In this document: piece by piece, positions 27,720-35,787 of the stretch
How the letters are laid out: the number at the start of each line of letters is the position of its first letter
Position numbering within the stretch: position 1 is the stretch's first letter
Origin: Streptomyces zagrosensis
GTDB taxonomy: Bacteria > Actinomycetota > Actinomycetes > Streptomycetales > Streptomycetaceae
Length of the DNA stretch: 64,000 nt
Assembly: GCF_014203645.1 (NCBI RefSeq)
Contig: NZ_JACHJL010000010.1
Coordinates: 248,001-312,000, forward strand
Direction of reading: 5' to 3'
The notes under the pieces: model-generated
The model's database searches: none
Seen by the model: the letters and a program-made list of their open reading frames with translations, nothing else
Told to the model about the DNA's origin: nothing
Program-made: the position numbers and the translations under genes

Positions 27720-27876
27720 GCGTCCGCATGGCCGGGGCAGCGACGTGTGGGCGAGCCGACATGCGCCGCCTCGGCTTAGCTGGCAAGGTGACCGGCGGGG
27801 GCGGACGAAGGTTGTCCGTAGCGATCGGGTTTCCGGGGAACGGGTCCACCGGGAACAGGAGTGAGGCGAGAATCCC
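27505..27876. other. Intergenic region after the glycan operon
   Basis: About 370 bases with no convincing gene. It contains the terminator-like hairpin at 27629-27673 and, presumably, the promoter of the VOC-protein gene starting at 27877. Confidence 0.5.
27629..27673 (+). terminator. Terminator-like hairpin after the glycan operon
   Basis: CCGGGCACGGCG at 27629-27640 is complementary to CGCCGTGCCCGG at 27662-27673: a perfect 12-base stem with a 21-base loop, about 125 bases after the last GT2 stop. There is no U tract. Confidence 0.55.
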
Positions 27877-28698
27877 ATGTCGGTCTCCGCGCACGAGCCG
27901 GCCGCTCGGCACTTGGTGCCCGGTGCGCCGTGCTGGGTGAGCCTGATGGCCCGTGACCTCACGGCCGCCCAGGACTTCTACGGCGCCGTTTTGGGCTGGA
28001 CCTTTCGGCAGGGCACGCTGGGCAGCGAGTTCTCGGTTGCCCTGCTCGACGGCCAGCCGGTCGCGGGGCTCGGGGCGCTCGCCGACACGCTGCACGTCTC
28101 GGTCTCCTGGACACCGTACTTCGCCGTGGCGAGCGCCGATGAGGCGGCGGCCCGGGTCAGGGAGCGGGGTGCCACGGTCGCGGTCGGGCCGCTGCGGTTC
28201 GGCCGTGGGCGCGCGGCCCTCGTCTCCGACCGCGACGGCGCGGTCTTCGGCCTATGGGAGGGCGCGGTGCTGCGCTGGTCGGTGGGGCGCGGCAGCGCGC
28301 CCGCCTGGCTTGAGTTGCGCACCCGCAACGCGTTCGACGCCGCGATCTTCTACGGGGAGGTCCTGAGGTGGGCCACCCCCGACGAGTCGGGATGCGACGT
28401 GGACTACACGCAGGGGCAGGTGGTGGTCGGCGACGGGACGCACACCGTCGCCGGGCTGTGCGGCGGTGCCGTGGAGGCGGCCCCCGATCCCACCATCAGG
28501 CCGCGCTGGCATGTGTACTTCCACTGTTCCGATGTCGAGACGTCGATGAAGGCCGCCGTCGCCGGCGGAGGCTCGGTGGTCTCCCCTCCGGCGGCCTCCG
28601 CGCTGGGTTACGAGGCCACCCTCCGCGATCCGGACGGCGGACTGTTCACCGTGACCACCTCCCGCAGCCGACCGGCGGAGCCCTGCGCCCCGGTGTGA
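27877..28698 (+). CDS. Two-domain VOC-family protein
   Basis: 273-aa protein with two tandem vicinal-oxygen-chelate (glyoxalase/bleomycin-resistance) domains. Domain 1 starts PCWVSLMARDLTAAQDFYGA near residue 18 and ends DRDGAVFGLWEG. Domain 2 starts SAPAWLELRTRNAFDAAIFY near 146 and ends LRDPDGGLFTVTTSR. This layout resembles streptomycete hydroxylase-like VOC proteins of uncertain activity. Monocistronic, followed directly by a hairpin. Confidence 0.9.
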   Translation: MSVSAHEPAARHLVPGAPCWVSLMARDLTAAQDFYGAVLGWTFRQGTLGSEFSVALLDGQPVAGLGALADTLHVSVSWTPYFAVASADEAAARVRERGATVAVGPLRFGRGRAALVSDRDGAVFGLWEGAVLRWSVGRGSAPAWLELRTRNAFDAAIFYGEVLRWATPDESGCDVDYTQGQVVVGDGTHTVAGLCGGAVEAAPDPTIRPRWHVYFHCSDVETSMKAAVAGGGSVVSPPAASALGYEATLRDPDGGLFTVTTSRSRPAEPCAPV

Positions 28699-28699
28699 C

Positions 28700-28716
28700 G
28701 GCCCGCCAAGCGGGCC
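28700..28716 (+). terminator. Hairpin directly after VOC gene
   Basis: GGCCCGC at 28700-28706 pairs with GCGGGCC at 28710-28716 around a 3-base loop, starting two bases after the stop codon. A compact intrinsic-terminator-like element. Confidence 0.65.
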
Positions 28717-28830
28717 CTGCTATACCGCGGCGTCCTCACGAGGTCGGGAGCCAGGGCTGGGGGTCTCGCGCGCCGAGTGCGCGGCATACCGTGCGGTGAG
28801 CGCGCCCCGAGTACGCGGTGGAGAGATCCG

Positions 28831-29148
28831 ATGGCCGAGCAAGCACTGATCGCGGCGTTCGGCGGCAGGGAACCGCGTATCGGCGCCGAGGTGTTCACCG
28901 CCCTCTCGTCGGTGGTGCTGGGTGATGTGACGCTGGCTGCCGGGCCGAGCGTGTGGCAGAACGCGCTCCTACGCGCGGACCAACGCTGCCCTGCACGCGG
29001 GCTAATGCTGTCCTACGCGCGGGCTGCGGTCCCATCGCGCTCGGCGCCGGAAGCACCCTTCAGGAGCGCGCGGGCATGACGCTCAACGCGGAGTCCACCT
29101 CGACCTCGCCCGGCACCGTGACACCTTCAACGGGCGGACCGAGAGCTG
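28831..29148 (+). pseudogene. Gamma-carbonic-anhydrase-like remnant
   Basis: The frame from ATG 28831 begins with family sequence (GREPRIGAEVFTALSSVVLG, then GPSVWQNALLRAD near residue 50) and then loses similarity. A continuation appears in another frame (GPIALGAGSTLQERAGM), matching the next hexapeptide turn of the left-handed beta-helix. A frameshift plus loss of the last two thirds leaves about 100 of the usual ~170 residues. The metal-binding histidines are not seen. It is best read as a decayed gene. Confidence 0.7.
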
Positions 29149-29243
29149 ACGTTCACCCGCGCCGTGCTCCACGGACGGCGTACGCCTCTTGCTCTCCGCT
29201 TCACGAGGCGTACGCCGTCCGCAGGATCGACCCGCGGGCCCCC

Positions 29244-29672
29244 TCACAGCGCCACAAGAACTGCCGCTGCGATGTACACGAGTTGCAGCACCGTGCGCCA
29301 GCCGAGCGGGTCGCCCTGGGCAACCTGGCGGCGGGCCGCGGAGACATTGGCCGGGAACATACCGACCATCAACAGGGCCAGCCCCACAGCCGCCCACGAG
29401 ACGAGTCCCGGGATCAGCAGTCCGATGGCGCCGAGCAGTTCGAGCGCACCAGTGACGGTGACGAGCAGGTCGGGCCGAGGCAGCCGGGGCGGGACCATGC
29501 CCACGATGTCGGGGCGGAGCCGCGGGTGAAAGTGCGAGATGCCGGTGAGCACAAACAGCAGCGCCAGCCCTACGCGCAGTGCGGGATGCCAGCCGTCGAG
29601 TGCCTCGACACCGATCAGTCCGGCCAGGCGCGCCGAGAGGAATCCAACGATCAGGGCTACAAGAGGTTCCAT
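29244..29672 (-). CDS. DoxX-family membrane protein
   Basis: 142-aa protein with about four membrane helices. It begins MEPLVALIVGFLSARLAGLI and contains LRVGLALLFVLTGISHFHPR, VTVTGALELLGAIGLLIPG and a last helix ending YIAAAVLVAL, a typical DoxX pattern. ATG 29672 is chosen because GGAGG lies 7 bases upstream; ATG 29684 is an alternative. It is divergent from the TetR gene, and its likely promoter (TTGACA-17-TGTATC on the minus strand) overlaps the operator-like palindrome, so TetR repression is expected. Confidence 0.88.
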   Translation of the reverse strand: MEPLVALIVGFLSARLAGLIGVEALDGWHPALRVGLALLFVLTGISHFHPRLRPDIVGMVPPRLPRPDLLVTVTGALELLGAIGLLIPGLVSWAAVGLALLMVGMFPANVSAARRQVAQGDPLGWRTVLQLVYIAAAVLVAL

Positions 29673-29723
29673 GATGACCTCCATTGAACGAACTTTCCAC
29701 TGTAAAGATACACCTCCCACCCT

Positions 29724-29746
29724 CTATCTTGTCAATGGCAAGATAG
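29724..29746. promoter_or_regulatory. TetR-type operator between doxX-like and tetR genes
   Basis: Perfect inverted repeat CTATCTTG-N7-CAAGATAG in the 83-base divergent intergenic region. On the minus strand the TTGACA -35 element of the DoxX promoter lies inside it. Symmetry, position and overlap with a promoter fit an operator for the adjacent TetR-family protein. Confidence 0.8.
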
Positions 29747-29755
29747 ACTGGCGGC

Positions 29756-30319
29756 ATGACTGACCGGCCCTATCACCACGGGAACCTGCGCAGCGCCCTG
29801 CTCACCGCCGCCGCCACGGCGATCACGGAAAAGGGGCCAGCGGCCCTAAGCCTGCGTGACCTAGCACGCCGCGCGGGTGTGTCACACGCCGCGCCCACCC
29901 ACCACTTCGGCGACAAGACGGGACTGCTCACGGCGCTCGCCGCCGAGGGCTACACGCTGCTCGCCGACGCACTCGGCGGCGCGGGTGACGATCTGCTGGA
30001 GAGCGGGGTGGCCTACGTACGGTTCGCCATCGAACACCGGGCCCACTTCGAGGTCATGTTCCAACCAGGGCTCTACCACCGCGACGACCCGCAGGTCGCC
30101 GCCGCGCGCGATCGAGCGGGCAGGTCCCTCACCATCGCGCTGTCCGCCCGCCCGGGCCAGCCACCCGGCCAGGACAGCGAAACGGCAGAGCTGGCCGCAT
30201 GGTCCATGGCGCACGGCTTCGCCGCCCTATGGCTCAGCGGCGCCCTGCCCACCGCACCGGACCTCGATCCCGAGCCCCTGGCCAAGAACGTCCTCGGCCA
30301 GCTCTTCGACCAGCCCTGA
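29756..30319 (+). CDS. TetR/AcrR-family transcriptional regulator
   Basis: 187-aa repressor. The N-terminal HTH spans about residues 8-55 (YHHGNLRSALLTAAATAITE, then LSLRDLARRAGVSHAAPTHH followed by FGDKTGL). The C-terminal ligand domain includes FEVMFQPGLYHRDDP and the TetR_C_33-like AWSMAHGFAALWLSG. It is expected to repress itself and the divergent DoxX gene through the palindrome at 29724-29746. Confidence 0.93.
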   Translation: MTDRPYHHGNLRSALLTAAATAITEKGPAALSLRDLARRAGVSHAAPTHHFGDKTGLLTALAAEGYTLLADALGGAGDDLLESGVAYVRFAIEHRAHFEVMFQPGLYHRDDPQVAAARDRAGRSLTIALSARPGQPPGQDSETAELAAWSMAHGFAALWLSGALPTAPDLDPEPLAKNVLGQLFDQP

Positions 30320-30722
30320 CACGGTACGGCGCCCGGACCAACCGTCCGGACGTACGGACCGCCGGGCACGCCGCCGAGCGACAGGGGCGCATTCGCGTGT
30401 GACGGTTGCCCCCATGTCGCGTTGGCCGCTGACGTTCGATGATCATCACCGAGTCGAGGTACAGCAAAACTGAGGGTGGCCGAGGCAGCGAGGCAGCGAG
30501 GCAGCGAGGCAGCGAGGCAGCGAGGCAGCCGATGGTGACCTACCCGCGTTGTTCGCCATCTGATCGTGAGCTTTCGCCGCGATCTCGGGGACGGTCACCC
30601 CCTCGACCAAAGGCCCCGGGCAAACCGAAGTTGGGTGAATGACATCGTCAACTCGGCGATCCTGCGCACGAGGCGCTTGAGCCTAGACCGTAGGGATGAC
30701 CGCCGTAGGGGCTGAGGCCCGC
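30320..30722. other. Intergenic region between tetR and methyltransferase
   Basis: About 400 bases between convergent genes. Apart from the 8-base tandem repeat at 30481-30528 I see no gene, tRNA or clear terminator. Confidence 0.5.
30481..30528. repeat. 8-base tandem repeat, six units
   Basis: Six perfect copies of CGAGGCAG in 48 bases in non-coding DNA. Perfect identity points to recent slippage, so copy number may vary between strains. Confidence 0.9.
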
Positions 30723-31325
30723 TCAGTCCCACGGCTTGCGCCAGATGATGCTGTACCGCCACAGGAGGTGATAGCGGTACAGCGAGCCAGGCAGCATATC
30801 GGCTGCCAGTGCTCGCATCTGCGGGTATGTCAGGGGCGGCGGCCACACGATGGGGGACGGGTGTTGCCAGGTCCCTTTCGTAGCGCGGTGGACAGTATCG
30901 ACAGCGACACCAGCGACGATACGCGGCAGGTCATGCGGCATGGTCATCCGAGCGAGACCGACGATGGCCAAGACGCCGCCGGGTCGCAGCAGGTCACGCA
31001 TGCGGGCCAGCCCGGTGGCGGCGTCCAGGTGATGCAAGGTGGCCACCGACGCGATGACGTCGAACGAGGCGGGCTCGAAGGGGTGGGTCAGGAAATCGCC
31101 ATGGACGTAGTCAACATCGTCCGCGTATGCGCGCCCTTCATCGATGCTGGGGGCGTCGAGGTCGATGGCGGTAACGTGCGGCACGGTCCGCTGAAGTGCA
31201 CGGGCCAGCATGCCCTCGCCACAGCCGACGTCGAGGGCGCGCTCGGCATCGTCGGGGACAGCGCGGAGGATACGAGGGTGGTAATGGATGTTGTGGTTCC
31301 ATCGCCTGCCGTTCTTCACCGTCAT
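30723..31325 (-). CDS. Class I SAM-dependent methyltransferase
   Basis: 200-aa Methyltransf_11/25-type protein. The SAM-binding motif I is ALDVGCGEGMLARAL near residues 31-45, motif II region TAIDLDAPSIDEGR, then VIASVATLHHLDAATGLARM and LLRPGGVLAIVGLAR. The C-terminal ~70 residues (TYPQMRALAADMLPGSLYRY) are seen in many streptomycete relatives. ATG 31325 gives a start MTVKNGRRWNHNIHYHP that fits the family; the frame is open further upstream but without family sequence. Substrate unknown. Confidence 0.9.
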   Translation of the reverse strand: MTVKNGRRWNHNIHYHPRILRAVPDDAERALDVGCGEGMLARALQRTVPHVTAIDLDAPSIDEGRAYADDVDYVHGDFLTHPFEPASFDVIASVATLHHLDAATGLARMRDLLRPGGVLAIVGLARMTMPHDLPRIVAGVAVDTVHRATKGTWQHPSPIVWPPPLTYPQMRALAADMLPGSLYRYHLLWRYSIIWRKPWD

Positions 31326-31515
31326 AGGTTCATCCTGCCCAGGCGTAGATCCTGCTTGTGGACACCGCCGAGCTTGCCAGCAACCGTCCAGCAGCAAGTC
31401 CGTTGCGACAAACCTCACGTACGTGGTGCCGTACGCCACATCGGTACCACAACCCGGATTGGCGGAAACCGTAGCCCTTGTCGGTCACCACGTGATCGGA
31501 CCAGTCGCACGATGC

Positions 31516-32664
31516 TCACGCCCCGGCCAACAACTCCCTCACCAGCGACCCGACTTGCTCCGTCTCGATGAGGAAGCCGTCATGTCCGTACGGTGAATCG
31601 ATGACCCGCGGTCGATCGGCGCCGGGGATCGCGGCGGCCAACTCGTCTTGCTGGCTCGGCGGATAGAGACGGTCGGATGCCACACCCGCGACCAGCGTGG
31701 GCATGGTGATCCGCCGCAGAGCCGGGGCCGCGCCGCCGCGGCCCCGGCCGATGTCGTGCCCGTTCATGGCCTCGGTGAGAACGACGTAACTGCCCGCATC
31801 GAAGCGGCGAGCCAGTTTTGCCGCATGGTGGTCCAGGTACGACTCGACCGCGTAACGGCCGCCCCGCCAAGGGTCCTCGCCCCGCTGTGGCCTTCGGGCG
31901 AACCGCGTGGCCAACTCGGGCTCGCTGCGGTACGTCACATGGGCGATGCGCCGGGCGGTGCCAAGGCCGCGGTGCGGGCCCCCGCCCGGCGGCGCGTCGT
32001 GATAATGCCCGTCCTGCCAGCCCGGGTCGCCGCGAATCGCCGCGATCTGGACGGACCCCCATGCGATCTGTTCGGCGGACGCGGCGGCAGGGCAGGCCAG
32101 GACCAGCAGCGAGCCGGTACGCTCCGGCCGCCCCACGGCCCATTCCAGGGCCCGCATGCCACCCATCGAACCGCCGATCACCGCCGCCCAGCGGGCAACG
32201 CCCAAGGCGTCGGCGAGCGCCGCCTCCGCGGCCACCTGGTCTCGCTGGGTCAGATACGGAAACGAGGGCCCCCACGGGCGGCCGTCCGGGCGCGGTGACG
32301 CAGGGCCCGTGCTGCCCTGGCAGCCGCCCAGCACGTTCGGCGCCACCACATACCACCGCTCGGTGTCCACCGGGCGGCCCGGGCCGATCAGGGCGTCCCA
32401 CCAGCCGGGGGTGGGGTGCCCGGGCTCGGCGGGGCCCGCGACATGGCTATCGCCGGTCAGCGCGTGCAGCACCAGCACGGCATTGCCACCGTCCGGCGCC
32501 AGCTTGCCCCAGGTTTCGTACGCGATGCGCACGCCGGGCAGCACACCGCCCGCCTCCAGCGACAGCGGACGCTCCAGCGTCACCCAGCGGCGGCGTCCGA
32601 CCGGCTGTCCCTCCCGCCAGCCACCGGTGGCTGGCGGGAGGGACACGGCCGGGGGCGTGCGCAT
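31516..32664 (-). CDS. metX: Homoserine O-acetyltransferase
   Basis: 382-aa alpha/beta hydrolase-fold enzyme that acetylates L-homoserine with acetyl-CoA, committing it to methionine. Family blocks: GVRIAYETWGKLAPDGGNAV near residue 44, HALTGDSHVAGP, the nucleophile elbow VIGGSMGGMRALEWA near 163 (Ser), MNGHDIGRGRGG, and the C-terminal acid/His pair in PYGHDGFLIE. It follows metY with 2 bases between the stop and the ATG. The first 20 codons lie in a 40-base perfect palindrome that may affect expression. Confidence 0.95.
   Translation of the reverse strand: MRTPPAVSLPPATGGWREGQPVGRRRWVTLERPLSLEAGGVLPGVRIAYETWGKLAPDGGNAVLVLHALTGDSHVAGPAEPGHPTPGWWDALIGPGRPVDTERWYVVAPNVLGGCQGSTGPASPRPDGRPWGPSFPYLTQRDQVAAEAALADALGVARWAAVIGGSMGGMRALEWAVGRPERTGSLLVLACPAAASAEQIAWGSVQIAAIRGDPGWQDGHYHDAPPGGGPHRGLGTARRIAHVTYRSEPELATRFARRPQRGEDPWRGGRYAVESYLDHHAAKLARRFDAGSYVVLTEAMNGHDIGRGRGGAAPALRRITMPTLVAGVASDRLYPPSQQDELAAAIPGADRPRVIDSPYGHDGFLIETEQVGSLVRELLAGA
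32606..32645. repeat. 40-base perfect palindrome at metY/metX junction
   Basis: Bases 32606-32625 and 32626-32645 are exact reverse complements with no spacer, the centre being CCACCGGTGG. It lies inside codons ~7-20 of metX, 22 bases after the metY stop. In the transcript it would fold into an extremely stable hairpin, a plausible processing or attenuation signal between the two genes. Confidence 0.85.
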
Positions 32665-32666
32665 GT

Positions 32667-34205
32667 TCAGGACGCATCTCGCGCGGTGGCGGCGGGGGCA
32701 GGGGCCGTATCACCGGCGCCACCGGCCGCCGTGCCATCAGTGCCCGACCCATCGGCGCCCGTGCCATGAGGGTCTGCGCCATGAACGCCTGCGCCATCTG
32801 CGTCTGCGTCAGGCGAACCCGGGGTGCTGGGTGCGTCATGTGCGGCCGTTTCGGCCTTGGCCCCACGAAACCCAGCCTCCAGGTCGGCCTTCAGGTCGTC
32901 CACGTGCTCCAGACCCACGGACAGCCGGACCAGACCGGGGGCGGCGCCGGTGGCCGCCAGCTGCTCCTCGTCGAGTTGGCTGTGGGTGGTGGAGGCGGGG
33001 TGGATGATCAGGCTCCGGACGTCGCCGATGTTCGCAAGATGGCTAAACAGTGACACCGCGTCCACGAACCGCTTCCCGGCCTCCGCACCGGCTCGCAATT
33101 CGAAGGAGAGAACAGCACCGGCCCCGCTCGGCAGGTAGCGGCGGGCCGCGTCGTACCAGCGGCTGGACTCCAGACCCGGATAGTGCACCACCGCCACCTC
33201 GTCCCGCTGCTCCAACCACCGAGCCAACTCCAACGCGTTGGCGGTGTGCCGCTCCAGGCGCAGACTCAGCGTCTCTACGCCCTGGAGCAGCAAGAACGCG
33301 GAGTGCGGGGCGAGCGCCGGGCCGATGTCACGCAGCAGTTGGACGCGTAGCTTCACGGCGAACGCCCCGGCACCCAGATCGGGCCAGTAGCGCAACCCGT
33401 GGTAGCTCGGGTCGGGCGCGGTGAACTCGGGGAAGCGCTCGGCGTGCGCGCCGAAGTCGAAGGTTCCACCATCGACCACCACCCCGCCGATGGTCGTGCC
33501 GTGCCCACCGAGGAACTTCGTCGCCGAATGCACCACGATGTCGGCCCCGTGCTCGATGGGACGCAACAGGTAGGGCGTAGGCACCGTGTTGTCCACGATC
33601 AGCGGCACACCCACCTCGTGTGCCACATCGGCCACCGCCCGTACGTCCAAGACGTTGCCGCGCGGGTTGCCGAGGGACTCCGCGAACAGCGCCTTGGTGG
33701 TGGGTCGCACAGCCGCGCGCCAGGCGTCGGTGTCGTCCGGGTCGTCGATGAAGGACACCTCGATGCCCAGACGCGGCAGCGTGTGCCGGAAGAGGTTGTA
33801 CGTGCCGCCGTAGAGCGAAGCGGCCGAGACGATGTGGTCGCCAGCCCTCGCCAGGGTCAGGATCGCCAACGTCTCGGCCGCCTGCCCGGAAGACAGGGCC
33901 ACGGCCGCAACTCCACCCTCCAAGGCGGCGACCCGCTGCTCCAGTACGTCCTGCGTGGGGTTGTGAATCCGCGTGTAGATGTTGCCGGGCTCGGCGAGCG
34001 AGAAGACAGCGGCGGCGTGCGCGGTGTCTCGAAAGACAAAGGAGGTCGTCTGGTAGATCGGCACCGCGCGGGCACCGGTCGTCGGGTCGGGTGCGGCGCC
34101 TGCGTGGATTTGCTGGGTCTCGAAGGACCAGCCGCTCCCTTCGCCAGCACGAGCGGCATCGGCGGGCGTGTGTCCTGCGATGACGGAGTCAACGGGCTGG
34201 CTCAT
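32667..34205 (-). CDS. metY: O-acetylhomoserine sulfhydrylase
   Basis: PLP-dependent Cys/Met metabolism enzyme that makes homocysteine from O-acetylhomoserine and sulfide. From ATG 34205: FETQQIHAGAAPDPTTGARA near residue 29, YQTTSFVFRD, NIYTRIHNPT, and the PLP-lysine motif VVHSATKFLGGHGT near 215. The catalytic domain ends near residue 435 (GLEHVDDLKADLEAGF). A ~75-residue Asp/Gly/Ala/Thr-rich tail follows (GADPHGTGADGSGTDG), absent from ordinary homologues and of unknown use. The enzyme and metX form a methionine operon. Confidence 0.94.
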   Translation of the reverse strand: MSQPVDSVIAGHTPADAARAGEGSGWSFETQQIHAGAAPDPTTGARAVPIYQTTSFVFRDTAHAAAVFSLAEPGNIYTRIHNPTQDVLEQRVAALEGGVAAVALSSGQAAETLAILTLARAGDHIVSAASLYGGTYNLFRHTLPRLGIEVSFIDDPDDTDAWRAAVRPTTKALFAESLGNPRGNVLDVRAVADVAHEVGVPLIVDNTVPTPYLLRPIEHGADIVVHSATKFLGGHGTTIGGVVVDGGTFDFGAHAERFPEFTAPDPSYHGLRYWPDLGAGAFAVKLRVQLLRDIGPALAPHSAFLLLQGVETLSLRLERHTANALELARWLEQRDEVAVVHYPGLESSRWYDAARRYLPSGAGAVLSFELRAGAEAGKRFVDAVSLFSHLANIGDVRSLIIHPASTTHSQLDEEQLAATGAAPGLVRLSVGLEHVDDLKADLEAGFRGAKAETAAHDAPSTPGSPDADADGAGVHGADPHGTGADGSGTDGTAAGGAGDTAPAPAATARDAS

Positions 34206-34244
34206 ATCGGGTCCTCGCACAGTGGTTCGGTGGGAACGGGCGAT

Positions 34245-34279
34245 GAGAACGGAGCAGTGAGAGCGGAGCAGTGAGAACG
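34245..34279. repeat. 14-base direct repeat upstream of metY
   Basis: Two and a half copies of a 14-base unit (GAGAACGGAGCAGT, then GAGAGCGGAGCAGT, then GAGAACG), 40-75 bases ahead of the metY start, in its probable leader. Confidence 0.7.
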
Positions 34280-34546
34280 ACGTGGCGGGCCGGCCAGGCA
34301 TCGAGCAACACGACACCGGGCGCTGTTGGGCCGGCGAACGGAGACGGGCTGCACACGGACGGTAGAGGTGGCAGGTCGGCGAGCGGAAGCGGGGGATGGG
34401 AATGGCCATACACGTGCAATACGCGAGCAACAAAGGCCCGGCATGGACCGTGCACGCCCGCCTCCGCGCTCGCCCGTCTGTGGCGCGCTGCGCGCGGACG
34501 GAGCGCTGTGTACTCACACAGGGAGCGGCGACCGCCAATGCGTGGT

Positions 34547-34659
34547 GATGCTGCGCACGCGGCCCAGACTTCCCACTGCTGCGATGTTGCGCACGCGGCT
34601 CGGACTTCTTCCGACTGCCGCGATACTGCGTACGCGACCCCGGACTTCCGACTGCCGTC
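34547..34659. repeat. Three ~38-base imperfect direct repeats
   Basis: Units at 34547-34582, 34583-34621 and 34622-34659 share the pattern GATRYTGCGYACGCG, then GGACTTC, then CGACTGCC. They lie in non-coding DNA between metY and the VOC gene. Their length and head-to-tail order suggest binding-site duplication or slippage of an old element. Confidence 0.75.
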
Positions 34660-34870
34660 AGGGCGAGCGTCCGCCAGAACACGCGGTGGCCACGGCGAAC
34701 GGCGGCCACAGGACGGAGCGGCGGCACCGATCGGGAGCGGGGCAGGGGCGCGGGGGCGCGCCAAAGGCGGCGTGTAATGGGGCGTGTTGCGAAAGTGTGT
34801 GCGGCGGTGGACGTGGCGTAGTACTCCTGGGGAGACATAAGGACACGTTTGTTCTCACTTGGAGTCGTCA

Positions 34871-35218
34871 ATGACCGTTCGCCGTGTCGTGCCCAATATC
34901 CAGTCGGAGGCGGCGCAGGAGAGCCGGGAGTTCTATGGCCTGCTGGGCTTCGAGGAGGTTATGAACCACGGCTGGATCATGACGCTCGCCTCTCCGTCCG
35001 TCCCGACAGCGCAGATCAGCGTCATGACCAGTGACAAGACCGCGCCTGTCACCCCCGACATGAGCGTCGAGGTGGACGACGTGGATGCGGCTTATGCGGT
35101 CATGCGGGAGAACGGCGCGGAGATCGTGCACCCCTTGCAGGATGAGGAGTGGGGCGTGCGGCGGTTCTTCGTCCGCGATCCCAGCGGACGGGTGATCAAT
35201 GTGCTGGGCCACCGCTGA
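34871..35218 (+). CDS. Small VOC-family (glyoxalase-like) protein
   Basis: 115-aa single VOC domain. It begins MTVRRVVPNIQSEAAQESRE, contains FYGLLGFEEVMNHGWIMTLA, and ends RRFFVRDPSGRVINVLGHR, the usual last strand with the metal-ligand position. GGAG lies 10 bases before ATG 34871. The activity may be glyoxalase-like, resistance or unknown; no substrate can be inferred. It faces the transposase fragment downstream. Confidence 0.88.
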   Translation: MTVRRVVPNIQSEAAQESREFYGLLGFEEVMNHGWIMTLASPSVPTAQISVMTSDKTAPVTPDMSVEVDDVDAAYAVMRENGAEIVHPLQDEEWGVRRFFVRDPSGRVINVLGHR

Positions 35219-35255
35219 CGGCCTCTGCCTCCCGCACCCTTGGTGAAAGTGCTGG

Positions 35256-35660
35256 TCACAGCCACTCGTTGATGGCCGCGACCAGGACGGTCGCTTCGTA
35301 GCGGACAGCCAGCTTGTCGTATCTCGTCGCCACGGCTCGGCGTCTTTTCAGGCGGTTGATCCCGCACTCCACCGTGTGGCGCTCGCGGTAGTCGATCAGG
35401 TCGAATATCGGCGGGCGCCCTCCGCGAGAGCCGAGCTTCTTGCAGTTGCGGATCTGGTCCTTCTTCTCCGGGATCGTGCAGAAGATTCCGCGTCTGGGCA
35501 GGTAGGCGCGGTTCTTCCAAGAGCCGTACGCTTTTTCGGCACGCATCTTGTCGGGCCGTTTGCGTGAGCGGCCGATCCCCTGCCGGGGCACGCGCATACG
35601 CTCCAGGACCGGTTCGAACTGCGGGGAACCCTCGCGCTGCCCGGCCACGGTCCGCCGGCG
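35256..35660 (-). pseudogene. IS5-family transposase C-terminal fragment
   Basis: The minus-strand frame ending at 35256 matches the C-terminal half of an IS5-type DDE transposase: AGQREGSPQFEPVLERMRVP, MRAEKAYGSWKNRAYLPRRG, SRGGRPPIFDLIDYRERHTV, then ECGINRLKRRRAVATRYDKL. The catalytic Glu region is present but the N-terminal half, including the first Asp, is missing. Similarity stops near 35660, and no inverted repeats were found. It is a dead remnant of an insertion sequence. Confidence 0.82.
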
Positions 35661-35787
35661 TAAATGCGGCGGGCGCACCGTTGGTGGCAAGACGGTGCGC
35701 CCGGAAGCTACTCACAGCCATCGTGCGTGGTGTCGCGGCGCCCGAGGGCTGCTGGGGAGACTCCCCGTGAGCCACAGCGGGCTGCGG

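Larger units (their letters stand above)
34206..34870. other. Intergenic region upstream of metY with repeats
   Basis: About 665 bases between divergent metY and a VOC gene. I looked for a SAM riboswitch and could not support one. Two repeat structures are present: a 14-base unit (GAGARCGGAGCAGT) at 34245-34279 near metY, and three ~38-base repeats at 34547-34659. Open frames here have no recognisable family features. Confidence 0.55.

Noticed and set aside
34206..34330. SAM riboswitch or Cys-rich leader peptide ahead of metY
   Set aside because: I looked for SAM-II/IV type core motifs and a short leader ORF and could not align either convincingly.
34189..34764. 191-aa minus-strand frame upstream of metY
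   Set aside because: It is made largely of the three ~38-base repeats and overlaps the metY start; no domain is visible.
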